Positions 1 through 9,115 of a stretch of 64,000 nucleotides of DNA are shown here, in pieces. The DNA is taken from NCBI GenBank assembly GCA_021776375.1, contig JAJFGA010000031.1, forward strand, positions 29,816 to 93,815. The letters run 5' to 3'. How positions within the stretch are numbered: position 1 is the stretch's first letter; each line of letters opens with the position of its first letter. Made by a program: the position numbers and the translations under genes. The DNA is from Hyphococcus sp. Its GTDB lineage: Bacteria > Pseudomonadota > Alphaproteobacteria > Caulobacterales > Parvularculaceae. Under the pieces are notes generated by a model. The model saw only the letters and a program-made list of their open reading frames with translations, was not told the DNA's origin and did not search any database.

Positions 1-446
1 CGGTTCAAGACAACGTCGGCGACGGCCAACTGACCAACGCGCGGTTCGGACCGCGCTTCATAATATATAGCCTGCGCCAGGCAGGTGCGTTCTTCACCGC
101 CGAGCTTGGCAACCGTCAATGTGGTGAAATCAAAATCAACGAAATCGGCCAGCGCATTATCGCCGGCGAGAACCGAAGCAGTGGAGCGCGCCGGCTTTAG
201 CCGCGGCTCATTGAGCGCTGTGCGCGCCGCGGCGGTCTCAGAGGCGAGGTAGCGGGCGAGATCGGCGACAAGGCCGGCCTCTTCGGCAATCGCCAACTGC
301 GCCTTACGTTCAGCCGCCGCACGGTCGGCATTCACCGTCGCGCTCAGTGCGGTCGCAACCACGCAGACACTCAGCAGCCCTACAGCCAACAGGCTGCGCA
401 AGGTCCAATGGGCCTCATGGGGTTTATGTAGACGGCGATCAGTCAC
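1..446 (-). CDS. Cell wall hydrolase, SleB/Hydrolase_2 family (N-terminal part only)
   Basis: The gene runs off the left edge of the window, so only about 148 residues are visible. A GTG at 446 starts a protein with a short basic N-terminus and one hydrophobic segment at about residues 18-38, consistent with a signal anchor. A linker follows, and then the beginning of a SleB-type catalytic domain with the stretch CLAQAIYYEARSEP and GQLAVADVVLNR. In this family the Glu in the YYEAR motif is catalytic, and the enzymes cut peptidoglycan in the periplasm. The frame is open back to about 500, where a TTG is an alternative start; I see no strong ribosome binding site for either. The upstream region carries a perfect CtrA box at 601-615, which suggests cell-cycle control of wall remodelling (inference). 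Confidence 0.8.
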   Translation of the reverse strand, partial: MTDRRLHKPHEAHWTLRSLLAVGLLSVCVVATALSATVNADRAAAERKAQLAIAEEAGLVADLARYLASETAAARTALNEPRLKPARSTASVLAGDNALADFVDFDFTTLTVAKLGGEERTCLAQAIYYEARSEPRVGQLAVADVVLN

Positions 447-600
447 GATATATTCTGCCTGCTTTACCGGCCAGAGAACCGGCCATTTTAATCTCAATCC
501 TTAAAGCTTCCCTACGCAACGCAAAAAACGCGCCTTCATCAGCGCGAGACGGCGTTATATGGCGCCCTGACGCCGCATGTGCAAATAAAATCGGCGTATG

Positions 601-615
601 TTAACCTTATGTTAA
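601..615. promoter_or_regulatory. CtrA-type box TTAA-N7-TTAA
   Basis: The sequence reads TTAACC-TATG-TTAACC in part, giving two TTAA half-sites exactly seven bases apart. This is the full CtrA consensus known from Caulobacter and relatives. It lies 155 bases upstream of the cell wall hydrolase start at 446 and downstream of ppdK, so the hydrolase is the likely target. The rest of the 447-702 gap holds further TTAACC half-sites (about 654 and 671) but no gene. Confidence 0.6.
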
Positions 616-702
616 CCTATCCAAATGGGCCATAACCCATTGAAACTAGGCGGTTAAGCTCATGGTGAAATTAACCGTAACCAATTATGCAGTTGTCTGG
701 GC

Positions 703-3372
703 TTATTTTTCGCCAAGTTTTGCTTGCGCTGCAGCAAGACGCGCAATTGGCGTGCGGTATGGCGAACAGGACACATAATCTAGGCCAAGGCCTTCCACGA
801 ACGCAATCGACTCCGGATCGCCGCCATGTTCCCCACAGATACCCAATTTGAGCGCCGGACGCACTTTGCGGCCCTTTTCAGCAGCAATCTCCACCAGCGC
901 GCCGACGCCTTTGATATCAAGCGTCACAAACGGGTCGCGCTCGAAAATTCCGCGGCGCATATAGTCCGGCAGGAACGAGGCCGCATCATCGCGGCTCAGC
1001 CCGAAGGTGGTTTGGGTTAAATCATTGGTGCCAAAGGAGAAAAATTCAGCATCCACCGCAATCTCATCCGCTGTGAGCGCCGCACGCGGCAATTCGATCA
1101 TGGTGCCGACAAGATAGGCGACATCGCCGCCGGTCTCTTTCAACACCATCGCCGCCGCCGCATCAACGCGGGCTTTCACAAAGCTGAGCTCCGCACGTTT
1201 AGCAACCAGCGGGATCATGATTTCCGGTACAATCTTATCGCCGGTTTCAGCAGCAATTACACATGCCGCCTGCATGATCGCGCGCGCCTGCATCTCGTAA
1301 ATTTCCGGGTAGGAAACCCCAAGACGGCACCCGCGATGGCCCAGCATTGGGTTAAATTCCTGAAGCCTGTGGGCGCGGTCTTTAAGCTTTTCTGCGTCCA
1401 TGCCCGAGGCTTTGGCGACCTCTTCGATTTCTTCATCCGAATGCGGAAGAAACTCATGCAACGGCGGGTCCAACAGCCGTATCGTCACCGGCAGCCCGCG
1501 CATCACCCGGAACAGGCCTTCAAAATCCAATTGCTGCATCGGCAGAAGCTTATCGAGCGCCAGTTTACGGCCAGCGGCGTCTTCAGCGAGGATCATCTCG
1601 CGCATCGCGATAATCCGGTCGGCGTCAAAGAACATGTGTTCGGTGCGGCAAAGCCCGATGCCCTCGGCGCCGAAATCACGCGCGACCTGCGCATCGTGCG
1701 GCGTTTCGGCATTGGCGCGCACCGCCATGCGCCGAACTGCGTCCGCCCATCCCATCAGCTTGGAGAAATCACCGGAAAGTTCCGGCTGAACCGTCGCCAC
1801 CGCGCCGAAGAAGATCTTCCCCGCGGCCCCATCGACAGTGACGATCTCGCCTTTCTTCACGGTGCGCCCGCCGGCGATAAATTCCTTACCGTCCTTGCCA
1901 ATTTTCAGATCGCCCGCGCCGCAAACGCAAGGCCGGCCCATCCCGCGTGCGACAACTGCGGCATGGCTGGTCATGCCGCCGCGCGCGGTGACAATCGCTT
2001 GGGCTGCATGCATGCCGTGAATGTCTTCCGGGCTGGTTTCCACCCGCATCAAAATTACCTTGCGGCCTTCCTGAGACAGGCGCTCGGCTTCATCGGAATT
2101 GAACACCACCTCGCCCGAGGCGGCGCCTGGCGAGGCCGGCAACCCGGTCAGCACAAGATCGCGCGGCGCATCCGGATCGAGCGACGGATGCAAGAGCTGG
2201 TCGAGCGAATGCGCATCGACACGACAAATTGCATCTTCCTTGCTGATCAGGCCTTCCTCACACAAATCAACGGCAATTTTTAACGCCGCCTTGGCGGTCC
2301 GTTTGCCGTTGCGGGTCTGCAACATCCACAGCTTGTTGTCCTGAATGGTAAACTCGATGTCCTGCATGTCGCGGTAATGGCCTTCAAGCTGGTCAAACAC
2401 AGCAATCAGCTCGCTATAGGCTTCAGGCATCACCTCTTCGAGCGACGGCTCGCTCTCGCCCATCGCCTCTCGCGCCCGCTTCGTCAGGGGTTGCGGAGTG
2501 CGGATGCCGGCGACCACGTCCTCGCCCTGCGCGTTGATCAGGAACTCGCCGTAATACTGGTTCTCGCCGGTTGACGGGTCGCGCGTGAACGCTACGCCGG
2601 TTGCCGATGTCTTACCCATATTGCCGAACACCATCGCTTGAACGTTAACCGCCGTACCCCAGCTTTCTGGAATATTGTGCAACCGTCGATAGGTCTCCGC
2701 GCGGTTATTGCGCCACGAGCCGAAGACCGCACTAATCGCACCCCAGAGCTGTTCGTTCGGGTCTTGCGGAAAAGGCTTGCCAATGGTTTGTTCAACAACC
2801 CGCTTGTAACCGGCGATCACATGCTTCCAGTCGTCGGCATTTAAATCCGTATCGAGATGATAATCGTTTTCTTCTTTGTGGGTCTCGAGGATGTCTTCAA
2901 ATTCATGGTGTTCAACATCGAGGACCACGTCAGAATACATCTGCACGAAGCGGCGATAACTGTCATAGGCAAACCGGTCGTCGCCAGCGAGCGCGGCGAG
3001 ACCTTCGACGGTTTCATCATTGAGGCCGAGATTGAGGACTGTATCCATCATCCCCGGCATGGAGGCGCGCCCGCCGGAGCGCACCGAGACCAAAAGTGGC
3101 TTTCGCTTGTCGCCAAAATGTCGCCCCACCACATCGCCGACCTTTGCCAGCGCGGCTTCGACGGCGTCCGCCAGCCCGTCGGGATAGCCGCGGTCATTAT
3201 CGTAGAATGCAGCGCAAACATCCGTGGTCAGCGTCAGGCCCGGCGGTACTGGCAGGCCGAGGCTCGCCATTTCCGCAAGATTGGCGCCCTTGCCGCCAAG
3301 CAAGTTCTTCATCGAGGCGTCGCCATCCGCGCCGCCCGCGCCAAAGGAATAAACCCACTTCTTTTTGGCCAT
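703..3372 (-). CDS. ppdK: Pyruvate, phosphate dikinase
   Basis: The 889-residue cytosolic enzyme interconverts pyruvate, ATP and phosphate with PEP, AMP and pyrophosphate. The N-terminal ATP-grasp region begins KKWVYSFG with GGKGANLAEM near residue 26. The swivelling phosphohistidine domain has GGMTSHAAV with the catalytic His at residue 470. The C-terminal PEP-binding barrel has GIGLCRTEHMFF near 571 and LGICGEHGGDP near the end. I chose the ATG at 3372 because family members start MAKK; in-frame starts at 3396 and 3516 would add N-terminal residues with no family counterpart. Length is normal for bacterial PPDK. It is divergent from the membrane protein at 3573, with about 200 bases of shared upstream region. 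Confidence 0.97.
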   Translation of the reverse strand: MAKKKWVYSFGAGGADGDASMKNLLGGKGANLAEMASLGLPVPPGLTLTTDVCAAFYDNDRGYPDGLADAVEAALAKVGDVVGRHFGDKRKPLLVSVRSGGRASMPGMMDTVLNLGLNDETVEGLAALAGDDRFAYDSYRRFVQMYSDVVLDVEHHEFEDILETHKEENDYHLDTDLNADDWKHVIAGYKRVVEQTIGKPFPQDPNEQLWGAISAVFGSWRNNRAETYRRLHNIPESWGTAVNVQAMVFGNMGKTSATGVAFTRDPSTGENQYYGEFLINAQGEDVVAGIRTPQPLTKRAREAMGESEPSLEEVMPEAYSELIAVFDQLEGHYRDMQDIEFTIQDNKLWMLQTRNGKRTAKAALKIAVDLCEEGLISKEDAICRVDAHSLDQLLHPSLDPDAPRDLVLTGLPASPGAASGEVVFNSDEAERLSQEGRKVILMRVETSPEDIHGMHAAQAIVTARGGMTSHAAVVARGMGRPCVCGAGDLKIGKDGKEFIAGGRTVKKGEIVTVDGAAGKIFFGAVATVQPELSGDFSKLMGWADAVRRMAVRANAETPHDAQVARDFGAEGIGLCRTEHMFFDADRIIAMREMILAEDAAGRKLALDKLLPMQQLDFEGLFRVMRGLPVTIRLLDPPLHEFLPHSDEEIEEVAKASGMDAEKLKDRAHRLQEFNPMLGHRGCRLGVSYPEIYEMQARAIMQAACVIAAETGDKIVPEIMIPLVAKRAELSFVKARVDAAAAMVLKETGGDVAYLVGTMIELPRAALTADEIAVDAEFFSFGTNDLTQTTFGLSRDDAASFLPDYMRRGIFERDPFVTLDIKGVGALVEIAAEKGRKVRPALKLGICGEHGGDPESIAFVEGLGLDYVSCSPYRTPIARLAAAQAKLGEK

Positions 3373-3572
3373 CTTAAATCCCGCTTCTTGATCCATTAGC
3401 GCCCGGCCCTGCATTAGCCCGCCGCGCCCGCTGTTCCAAGCAGGAAATTGCCGCAATGCACCCAAAAATTGCCCGGTGCACGCGCTGTACAGCGCCGGGC
3501 AAAATGTTAACTTCAAGGATCAACGAAAACAGCGTCAGTAAAGACGTAGTAAACAGCCAGAACGGGGTTTCG

Positions 3573-5045
3573 ATGGGGGCGTTTAAACGCAAGTCTTGGC
3601 GGCTCAGCGCCAGTATTGTCGCTGCCGGTGTTTTGTCGACGGGTGCGGCCGCCGCCAAAGTCGAACCGCCCTTTGATATCAACGCCCTACCGCCAGCTGC
3701 CGGCGTGCTTGGGGTCTTGACGGTGATGGCGCTGATGATCGGCGCGATCATGACCACGCGCCGCCTTCGGGGCTCATCGCTCTTCAACCGGCTGTTTATT
3801 GTCGTCGCCGTGGCGTCCGCCTTCTTCAGCGCGGTCAGCTCCGCCATCGGCTTCAGCCTCATCACCTCTCAAGAATCCGCCGACGCTTTTCGCAATTCAG
3901 TGTTGCCTGCCGCATTCGGGGTGTTTGTGTTCTTTCTCGCCGTAGCGGTCTGGGTCGGAGGGGCCGAGCTGGTGCGCCACCGCGACTGGTTCCGCACGCT
4001 CGCGCGCGGCGTCATTGGCGATGCAATGTTTTTCACCGAGCGCGCCTTCAAGCTTTTGGCGGTGATCCCGATGTTGGCGATTTTATTATTTTTCATCTCC
4101 ACATGGACCACCGTCGTGGGCATCGGCGGCGTCGATGCAGTGCGCTACACTTATCAATCTGAAATCGAACGCCTACAGAGTGAATGCGCCGGCATTACCG
4201 GATATCGGCAAAAAGATTTTCTGTTTTTGGAAGACCTTCGTTTGTCGGTCACTGGCGTCGCACGGGTCGCCAGGAGCGAGCGACGCGGCGGCGCGCAATC
4301 CGGCGCCGCTGGCCCCGGCGCCGTGACCGCCTATTTCTCCGGCATCGCCGACTGGCTGCGCGATCTGGAGACCAGCGTCGCGGCCATCATCGACGGCGAC
4401 GACCCTTCAGGTCTTGACCCTTATGATGCAGACATCTGCGCTGCAAAAATCGAACAGCTAAGCGAGTTGTTAAGCCGCAACGCCTTTGACAATTACGACT
4501 TGTGGGCGCGCGAATTTGAGGCTGCGTTTAACGATTTTGCCTCGATCCTCAACCGCTGGCGCCAGGACCGACGCATCGAAAAGCTGCTGGAGCAGCAATT
4601 GGCGAGTTTTTCCCGCGCCAACCCCAAGCCGGTCTCGGCGCTGTTGTCGCCGCCGCAAAGCGAAGCCATCGACAGCTATGCGGAGACTGTAGAAAAGGCG
4701 CTGAAATCGATGATCCGAAAACAAAAGCTGACCAAACCGCCGGCGCCAAAAAAATCTGCAACGGAACGCTCGCCCGCACGCGGTCTTGATATTTTGAGAG
4801 AGATGATATTGCCGCCGCCAGAAGCGGCGGCGCCGGAAAAAGTCTCACGCACGCAAACCGTCGTCGCCGCGGAATTCGTTCCCGGCCTCTCGACTATATC
4901 GCCGCGCGACGCAGTTCTCAAAAACGCAAACATTTTTTCCGATATCTGGGCGCTGGCCATTAGTTGGGATTACGCAGCTTACCTGTTGATGTTCGTGTTT
5001 TTATTTTTTCCGAGCGCAGAGCGTGCTGCTGGATTTAAGGATTAG
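3573..5045 (+). CDS. Exported/inner-membrane protein of unknown function
   Basis: I do not recognise this 490-residue protein. The chosen ATG (3573) begins MGAFKRKSWRLS followed by a hydrophobic stretch ending in AAAAKVEPP, which looks like a signal peptide. After it come two hydrophobic helices (about residues 43-60 and 73-98), another at about 110-130, and one at about 165-190 (LLAVIPMLAILLFFI). A long soluble, partly helical region then runs to about residue 455, with two clusters of Pro/Ala/Lys, and a last hydrophobic segment (YLLMFVFLFF) stands just before the C-terminus. An earlier ATG at 3504 is possible. It appears to be monocistronic, divergent from ppdK, and is followed by a strong hairpin terminator. 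Confidence 0.75.
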   Translation: MGAFKRKSWRLSASIVAAGVLSTGAAAAKVEPPFDINALPPAAGVLGVLTVMALMIGAIMTTRRLRGSSLFNRLFIVVAVASAFFSAVSSAIGFSLITSQESADAFRNSVLPAAFGVFVFFLAVAVWVGGAELVRHRDWFRTLARGVIGDAMFFTERAFKLLAVIPMLAILLFFISTWTTVVGIGGVDAVRYTYQSEIERLQSECAGITGYRQKDFLFLEDLRLSVTGVARVARSERRGGAQSGAAGPGAVTAYFSGIADWLRDLETSVAAIIDGDDPSGLDPYDADICAAKIEQLSELLSRNAFDNYDLWAREFEAAFNDFASILNRWRQDRRIEKLLEQQLASFSRANPKPVSALLSPPQSEAIDSYAETVEKALKSMIRKQKLTKPPAPKKSATERSPARGLDILREMILPPPEAAAPEKVSRTQTVVAAEFVPGLSTISPRDAVLKNANIFSDIWALAISWDYAAYLLMFVFLFFPSAERAAGFKD

Positions 5046-5048
5046 ATA

Positions 5049-5090
5049 CTAGATCACCGGGCGATTAACAGGAATCGCCCGGTGATCTAG
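5049..5090 (+). terminator. Perfect 18-bp hairpin after the membrane protein gene
   Basis: Positions 5049-5066 and 5073-5090 are exact reverse complements with a six-base loop AACAGG, and ATTTTGTG follows. It starts just after the stop codon of the upstream gene, so it fits a rho-independent terminator. Confidence 0.75.
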
Positions 5091-5185
5091 ATTTTGTGTT
5101 GCGCGCCGGCCCGCGCGCGAAGGCGCGCAGATATTAATCTGACCGACTACGCGGTCGGGGGTGAAAAACCGGTTCCCACTTTTTC

Positions 5186-5222
5186 GCCCGGCGCTGTAAG
5201 CGCTGGTCACTGCCGGGCTTTA
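5186..5222 (+). terminator. Hairpin, possible terminator in the convergent gap
   Basis: GCCCGGC at 5186-5192 pairs with GCCGGGC at 5212-5218, enclosing a smaller GCGC stem (5191-5203), and TTTAT follows. It lies between two convergent genes. The T-run is short, so terminator function is only plausible. Confidence 0.4.
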
Positions 5223-5246
5223 TGCTGTATATCTCAGACCGTCTGC

Positions 5247-6869
5247 TTATGATGCGCCATAGCCGTACTTTTTCACCCAAGGCTCAAGAACGGGAAGGAT
5301 CGGCTCCATATGATGTTGGTAGTTCCGCCATTTGCCCATTGACGACGCATAAATCGGCTCGATCACCTGCTCGGCGCTAGGCGTGGAAATCCAGCGGTCA
5401 CGGGCCTGCCCTCGGTAGTCCATCATCCCGTCTTCCCATTCAAGTTCCAAAAAGGCCAACACATCCGAAACCGTTTTTTGCATGTCCGAGACAACATCCT
5501 CATACCGGACAACATGGAGATTTAGCGGCATACGCGCACGACAGACCTCACCGATCGACATAACGAGATCGTAATACGCCGCCGTGGATTCGAGTTTGAG
5601 AAACTGAAACATCGCCGCGTTGATACCAAAGCGTTGTTGAAAGCAGCTCAAAACCACGTCGCGCGGGTCGCGCAATGCGAATATGATTTTCGCCTCCGGG
5701 AACAGCCGATATATCAGACCAAGGAGGGTCGTATTGAGCGGCATCTTATCGATGATGACGCCATTCGCGTTGTTAATATTGAGCTCTTTGCGAACGCGTG
5801 ACCAATAGCTCTTGCGGTGACGATTAACCTCATCGACTGTCATCGTCCGCAATTTTTCAAGCGCGCCTTCCGGCAAGAGCACCTCGTTTCGAATGTCGAT
5901 CAGGTTCTCTTTTTCTTCAAGGCTCACCACCTTGCTGTGCGTTTTAAGGATTTGATCCAAGAGCGTCGTGCCGGAACGCGGAAAGCCCAAGAAAAAGACA
6001 GGGGCCGACTCTTCCATCTCCTTAGGCTTTGTCCATGCAGATATGCCCTCAGCTGCAAAAAAAGTATGAAGTTTGTGCAAAAATTCCGGCATCAGGACGG
6101 ACGACGTCTTGGCAACCGATCCTTCATAGAGACGATGGAGCTTTGTTTTGGCGGCTTCATAGGCGACGAACGCTTCGTCGTATTCGCCCATTTTATTGCG
6201 CGCCTGACCGATCAGATACTCCACAGTAGAGGCGTCTAATGGGGTTACCCGCGGCGTTTGGAGCAGGGGTTCCAACTGTTCAATGGCTTGTTGCGCTCTG
6301 CCCATCCGTAGATCGACGGTCGCGAGGGTAATATTCGCTTGCACATGACCCGGTGCAAATTCCAGGGCGCTCTGCGCAACCGCTTGCGCTTCTTCCAATC
6401 GGTTGCCACGCTCATGAATAAAGGCGAGCTTGGCAAGCATATTGACATAGTCGGGTTTCATGGCGATGGCTTTTTCGCAACACTCTCTCGCCGCATCAAC
6501 ATCGCCATTTGCCTGATGAATATCGGCGAGATTGGCAAGCGCCTCAACCATCTTGGGGTCGAGTGCGAGTAGGTTTTCAAAGCGCTGTTTGGCTTCGTCA
6601 CGCTTGCCGGTTTGTTTGTAGAGTAGCCCGAGCATAACCAATACGCGGATGTTTTCCGGCTCGATCTTCCTGGCGCGTTCAAGATGCGTAATCGCTGCGT
6701 CGGTCTTGCCTCTCCTGGCTTCAATCGCGCCGAACCGCTGGAGCAAGTTCAAGTCGTCCGGATATTCCGCCAAAAGCGGTTCAAGAAGCGCCGCCTCCTG
6801 GTTGATGTCGCCTCGGTTGTCAGCCTCCACCGCCGCGCGCAGGCGCGGATCGTTAGGATCAAGCGTCAT
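5247..6869 (-). CDS. TPR-repeat sulfotransferase
   Basis: The 540-residue protein has about six tetratricopeptide repeats in residues 10-245 and then a sulfotransferase domain. That domain opens with the PAPS 5'-phosphate-binding loop FFLGFPRSGTTLLDQIL at about 292-308; further on, FALRDPRDVVLSCFQQRF matches the 3'-phosphate-binding region. This TPR plus sulfotransferase arrangement is common in marine alphaproteobacteria, where the acceptor is usually unknown; a surface glycan or protein is plausible. The start ATG at 6869 overlaps the glyS stop by four bases (ATGA), so the two genes are translationally coupled. No signal peptide is seen, so it is probably cytoplasmic. Confidence 0.9.
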   Translation of the reverse strand: MTLDPNDPRLRAAVEADNRGDINQEAALLEPLLAEYPDDLNLLQRFGAIEARRGKTDAAITHLERARKIEPENIRVLVMLGLLYKQTGKRDEAKQRFENLLALDPKMVEALANLADIHQANGDVDAARECCEKAIAMKPDYVNMLAKLAFIHERGNRLEEAQAVAQSALEFAPGHVQANITLATVDLRMGRAQQAIEQLEPLLQTPRVTPLDASTVEYLIGQARNKMGEYDEAFVAYEAAKTKLHRLYEGSVAKTSSVLMPEFLHKLHTFFAAEGISAWTKPKEMEESAPVFFLGFPRSGTTLLDQILKTHSKVVSLEEKENLIDIRNEVLLPEGALEKLRTMTVDEVNRHRKSYWSRVRKELNINNANGVIIDKMPLNTTLLGLIYRLFPEAKIIFALRDPRDVVLSCFQQRFGINAAMFQFLKLESTAAYYDLVMSIGEVCRARMPLNLHVVRYEDVVSDMQKTVSDVLAFLELEWEDGMMDYRGQARDRWISTPSAEQVIEPIYASSMGKWRNYQHHMEPILPVLEPWVKKYGYGAS

Positions 6870-9115
6870 CCTTCAAGCCTCGAAAAATCAGCAACTTCGG
6901 CGGTCGCGGCGCGCAGCCGCGCGAGCAGCGCCAGGCGGTTGGCGCGCAAGCCTTCGTCATCGGCGTTCACCGTCACCTTGTCGAAAAAATGATCGACCGG
7001 CGCGCGCAAACCGGCAAGCGCCGTCATCGCCGCCTCAAAGTCCTCTGAGGCAACCGCCTTTTCAACCTTTGCCTCAGCGTCGCAAAGCGCGGCGAAGAAA
7101 GATTTCTCCTGCGGCTCGGCAAAGCGTCCCGCATCAACAATCAACGCGTCCGGTAGCGCGCCCTTCTTCTCCTCAGCCTTCAATATATTCACCGCCCGCT
7201 TATAAGCCACAGCGAGATTGGCGCCGTCGTCGGTTTTGAGAAAGGCTTCGAGTGCTGTGAGTTTCGCAACGATGAGAACGAGATCGTCATGAAGATCACC
7301 GCCAGGACCTTCCAACACCGCATCCACATGATCATGACGGCTACCCCGTTCGCGGAGATATACCTTCAAACGATCATGGAAAAACTCAACAAGATTTGAA
7401 TCATGCGTTAGGTGTGCGCCAATCGAATCAAGGTGGACAGACTCAAGTCGCTTAAAGTTCGACAGAAAGACATGGAATAAATTTTGTCGGACTTTATTGT
7501 GCAGTGTGATTGAAATAACACCCAGCGCCGCCCGCCGCAAAGCAAACGGATCGCTCGACCCGGTTGGCTTTTTATCAATCGCCCAGAACGCTGTCAGCGT
7601 ATCGATTTTGTCGGCCAACGCGACGGCGACGGAGACCGGCGCAGCGGGGACCGCATCGTCCTGTCCGGCGGGTTTATAGTGGTCGCGAATGGCGTCGGCG
7701 ATTTGCTGGCTAGTTAGCGCTTGTTTGCCATCCTTCGCGACGCCTTCACTTCGTGAAGGCTCCTCAGGATGAGGGCTTTTGATTGTATCAGGCTTGCTGC
7801 TATTTCCAACCTCATCCTGAGGAGCGCCGTCAGGCGCGTCGCGAAGGATCGGCCGCGTTTCCTGCGTTAAACCGCTTTCAGCGAGGTAATAGTAACGCCC
7901 CATAACCCCTTGAAGTTCTGGGAACTCTTTGACCATGCCGGTAACCAGATCGGCCTTAGCGAGACCGGCTGCGCGCTCGGCCATATCCGGGTTGGCGCCG
8001 ACGGCTGGCGCAATCTCTTTGGCCAGCGCGGCAACCCGTTTCGCCTTATCACCGACCGATCCGAGGCCTTCGAAGAACGTTACTTTGTCGAGCTCGGCGA
8101 TGCGGGCCTGGAGGCTAACTTTGCGGTCCTGATGATAGAGATACCAGGCGTCGCACAGGCGTGCCGTCAGCACCCGCTCATAGCCCTCGCGCATAGCCTC
8201 GCCCCCATCCGGCGCCTCAATATTGGCGACACAAACGAAGCGGTTGGCGAGCCCTCCAGTCTTCGGATCACGCACGGAAAAATATTTCTGATGTCCGCGC
8301 ATTGACGCCGTCAACACCTCATCGGGCAACGCCAGGAATTTTTCATCGAATGCACAGATCATCGCCGTTGGCCATTCGGAAAGCCCGGCAACCTCGCTCA
8401 ACAGGCCCGCGTCCTCGAGCAGCTCAAGCCCTTGGGCTTGACACAAGGTCGCCGCATCGCTGGCGATGATTTCCTTGCGCTCTTCCGTATCGAGAATAAC
8501 GCTCGCCGCGCGCAATTTCGTCGCGTAATCGTCAAAGCTGCGAGTTTGAATTTCGCCCGGCGCCATAAACCGATGGCCCTCGGTTTTGTCGCTTGCAACG
8601 AGTCCGCCGATTTTGAAATCAATCACCTCCCCGTCAAATACACACAATACGCGATGCAGCGGCCGCACCCACCGCAAATCGCTATCCCCCCAGCGCATAG
8701 ATTTCGGCCAGGAAAATTTCGCTATGATATCGGGCATGACGCCGGCGATCAGCGCAGCCGTATCGCTACCCTTCTGATCGATCACGGCGACGTAGAATTC
8801 GCCCTTTTTGTCCTCGCGGCGCTCACATTGGTCGAGCGAGGAAAGCCCCGCCGACTTCAAAAACCCCTCCACGGCCTTATCCGGCGCGCCGACACGGGGG
8901 CCTTTTTTCTCCTCGCGCCGGTCTGGCTGGCGCGTTGGGAGCCCGGTCGCAACCAGCGACAGCCGCCGCGCACCGGCAAAGGCCTTCACGCCCTCCGGCG
9001 TTACCCCAGCATCCAGCAGTGTCTTGTTTATGGCGCGTTCAAGCGTCGCCGCGCCGCGCAATTGCATGCGCGCGGGGATTTCTTCGGAGAATAATTCAAT
9101 CAGGAGCTCAGGCAT
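6866..9115 (-). CDS. glyS: Glycine--tRNA ligase, beta subunit, with an in-frame repeat insertion
   Basis: GlyS pairs with GlyQ in the alpha2beta2 glycyl-tRNA synthetase and binds tRNA. The start PELLIELFSEEIPARM is typical, and the HD-like core (ALADKIDTL, PFALRRAALGVI) and the C-terminal anticodon-binding part are present. At 749 residues it is longer than the usual roughly 690. The excess lies at about residues 421-463, between GVMGRYYYLAE and the conserved IADAIRDHYKP, and is encoded by an inverted pair of palindromic repeats (7729-7850). The reading frame is kept throughout, so the protein is probably functional with a surface loop. Unusually, glyQ is not adjacent; it lies at 13496-14434. 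The downstream partner is the TPR-sulfotransferase, overlapping by four bases. Confidence 0.95.
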   Translation of the reverse strand: MPELLIELFSEEIPARMQLRGAATLERAINKTLLDAGVTPEGVKAFAGARRLSLVATGLPTRQPDRREEKKGPRVGAPDKAVEGFLKSAGLSSLDQCERREDKKGEFYVAVIDQKGSDTAALIAGVMPDIIAKFSWPKSMRWGDSDLRWVRPLHRVLCVFDGEVIDFKIGGLVASDKTEGHRFMAPGEIQTRSFDDYATKLRAASVILDTEERKEIIASDAATLCQAQGLELLEDAGLLSEVAGLSEWPTAMICAFDEKFLALPDEVLTASMRGHQKYFSVRDPKTGGLANRFVCVANIEAPDGGEAMREGYERVLTARLCDAWYLYHQDRKVSLQARIAELDKVTFFEGLGSVGDKAKRVAALAKEIAPAVGANPDMAERAAGLAKADLVTGMVKEFPELQGVMGRYYYLAESGLTQETRPILRDAPDGAPQDEVGNSSKPDTIKSPHPEEPSRSEGVAKDGKQALTSQQIADAIRDHYKPAGQDDAVPAAPVSVAVALADKIDTLTAFWAIDKKPTGSSDPFALRRAALGVISITLHNKVRQNLFHVFLSNFKRLESVHLDSIGAHLTHDSNLVEFFHDRLKVYLRERGSRHDHVDAVLEGPGGDLHDDLVLIVAKLTALEAFLKTDDGANLAVAYKRAVNILKAEEKKGALPDALIVDAGRFAEPQEKSFFAALCDAEAKVEKAVASEDFEAAMTALAGLRAPVDHFFDKVTVNADDEGLRANRLALLARLRAATAEVADFSRLEG
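7729..7850. repeat. Paired palindromic (REP-like) element inside glyS
   Basis: The left arm (7729-7774) and right arm (7810-7850) are inverted copies sharing CCTCATCCTGAGGAG and GTCGCGAAGGAT. They differ only in the central hairpin: GCCTTCAC-TTC-GTGAAGGC at 7742-7760 in one and GCGCC-GTCA-GGCGC at 7824-7837 in the other. The roughly 35 bases between the arms are unrelated to GlyS. Repeats of this type, CCTCATCCTGAGGAG..., are familiar as dispersed intergenic elements in alphaproteobacteria (recall, not searched). Here the element is translated as part of GlyS, including the peptide HPEEPSRSEGVAKDG. Confidence 0.85.

Noticed and set aside
1336..2283. A long open frame opposite ppdK that could be called a gene
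   Set aside because: It lies fully inside a certain gene on the other strand, has no domain pattern, and reads as the His/Arg-rich shadow typical of GC-rich DNA.
3469..3499. Hairpin GCCCGG...CCGGGC upstream of the membrane protein gene
   Set aside because: It could be a terminator or a leader element, but the arms are imperfect and no T-run follows. It lies in the divergent promoter, so I leave it uncalled.
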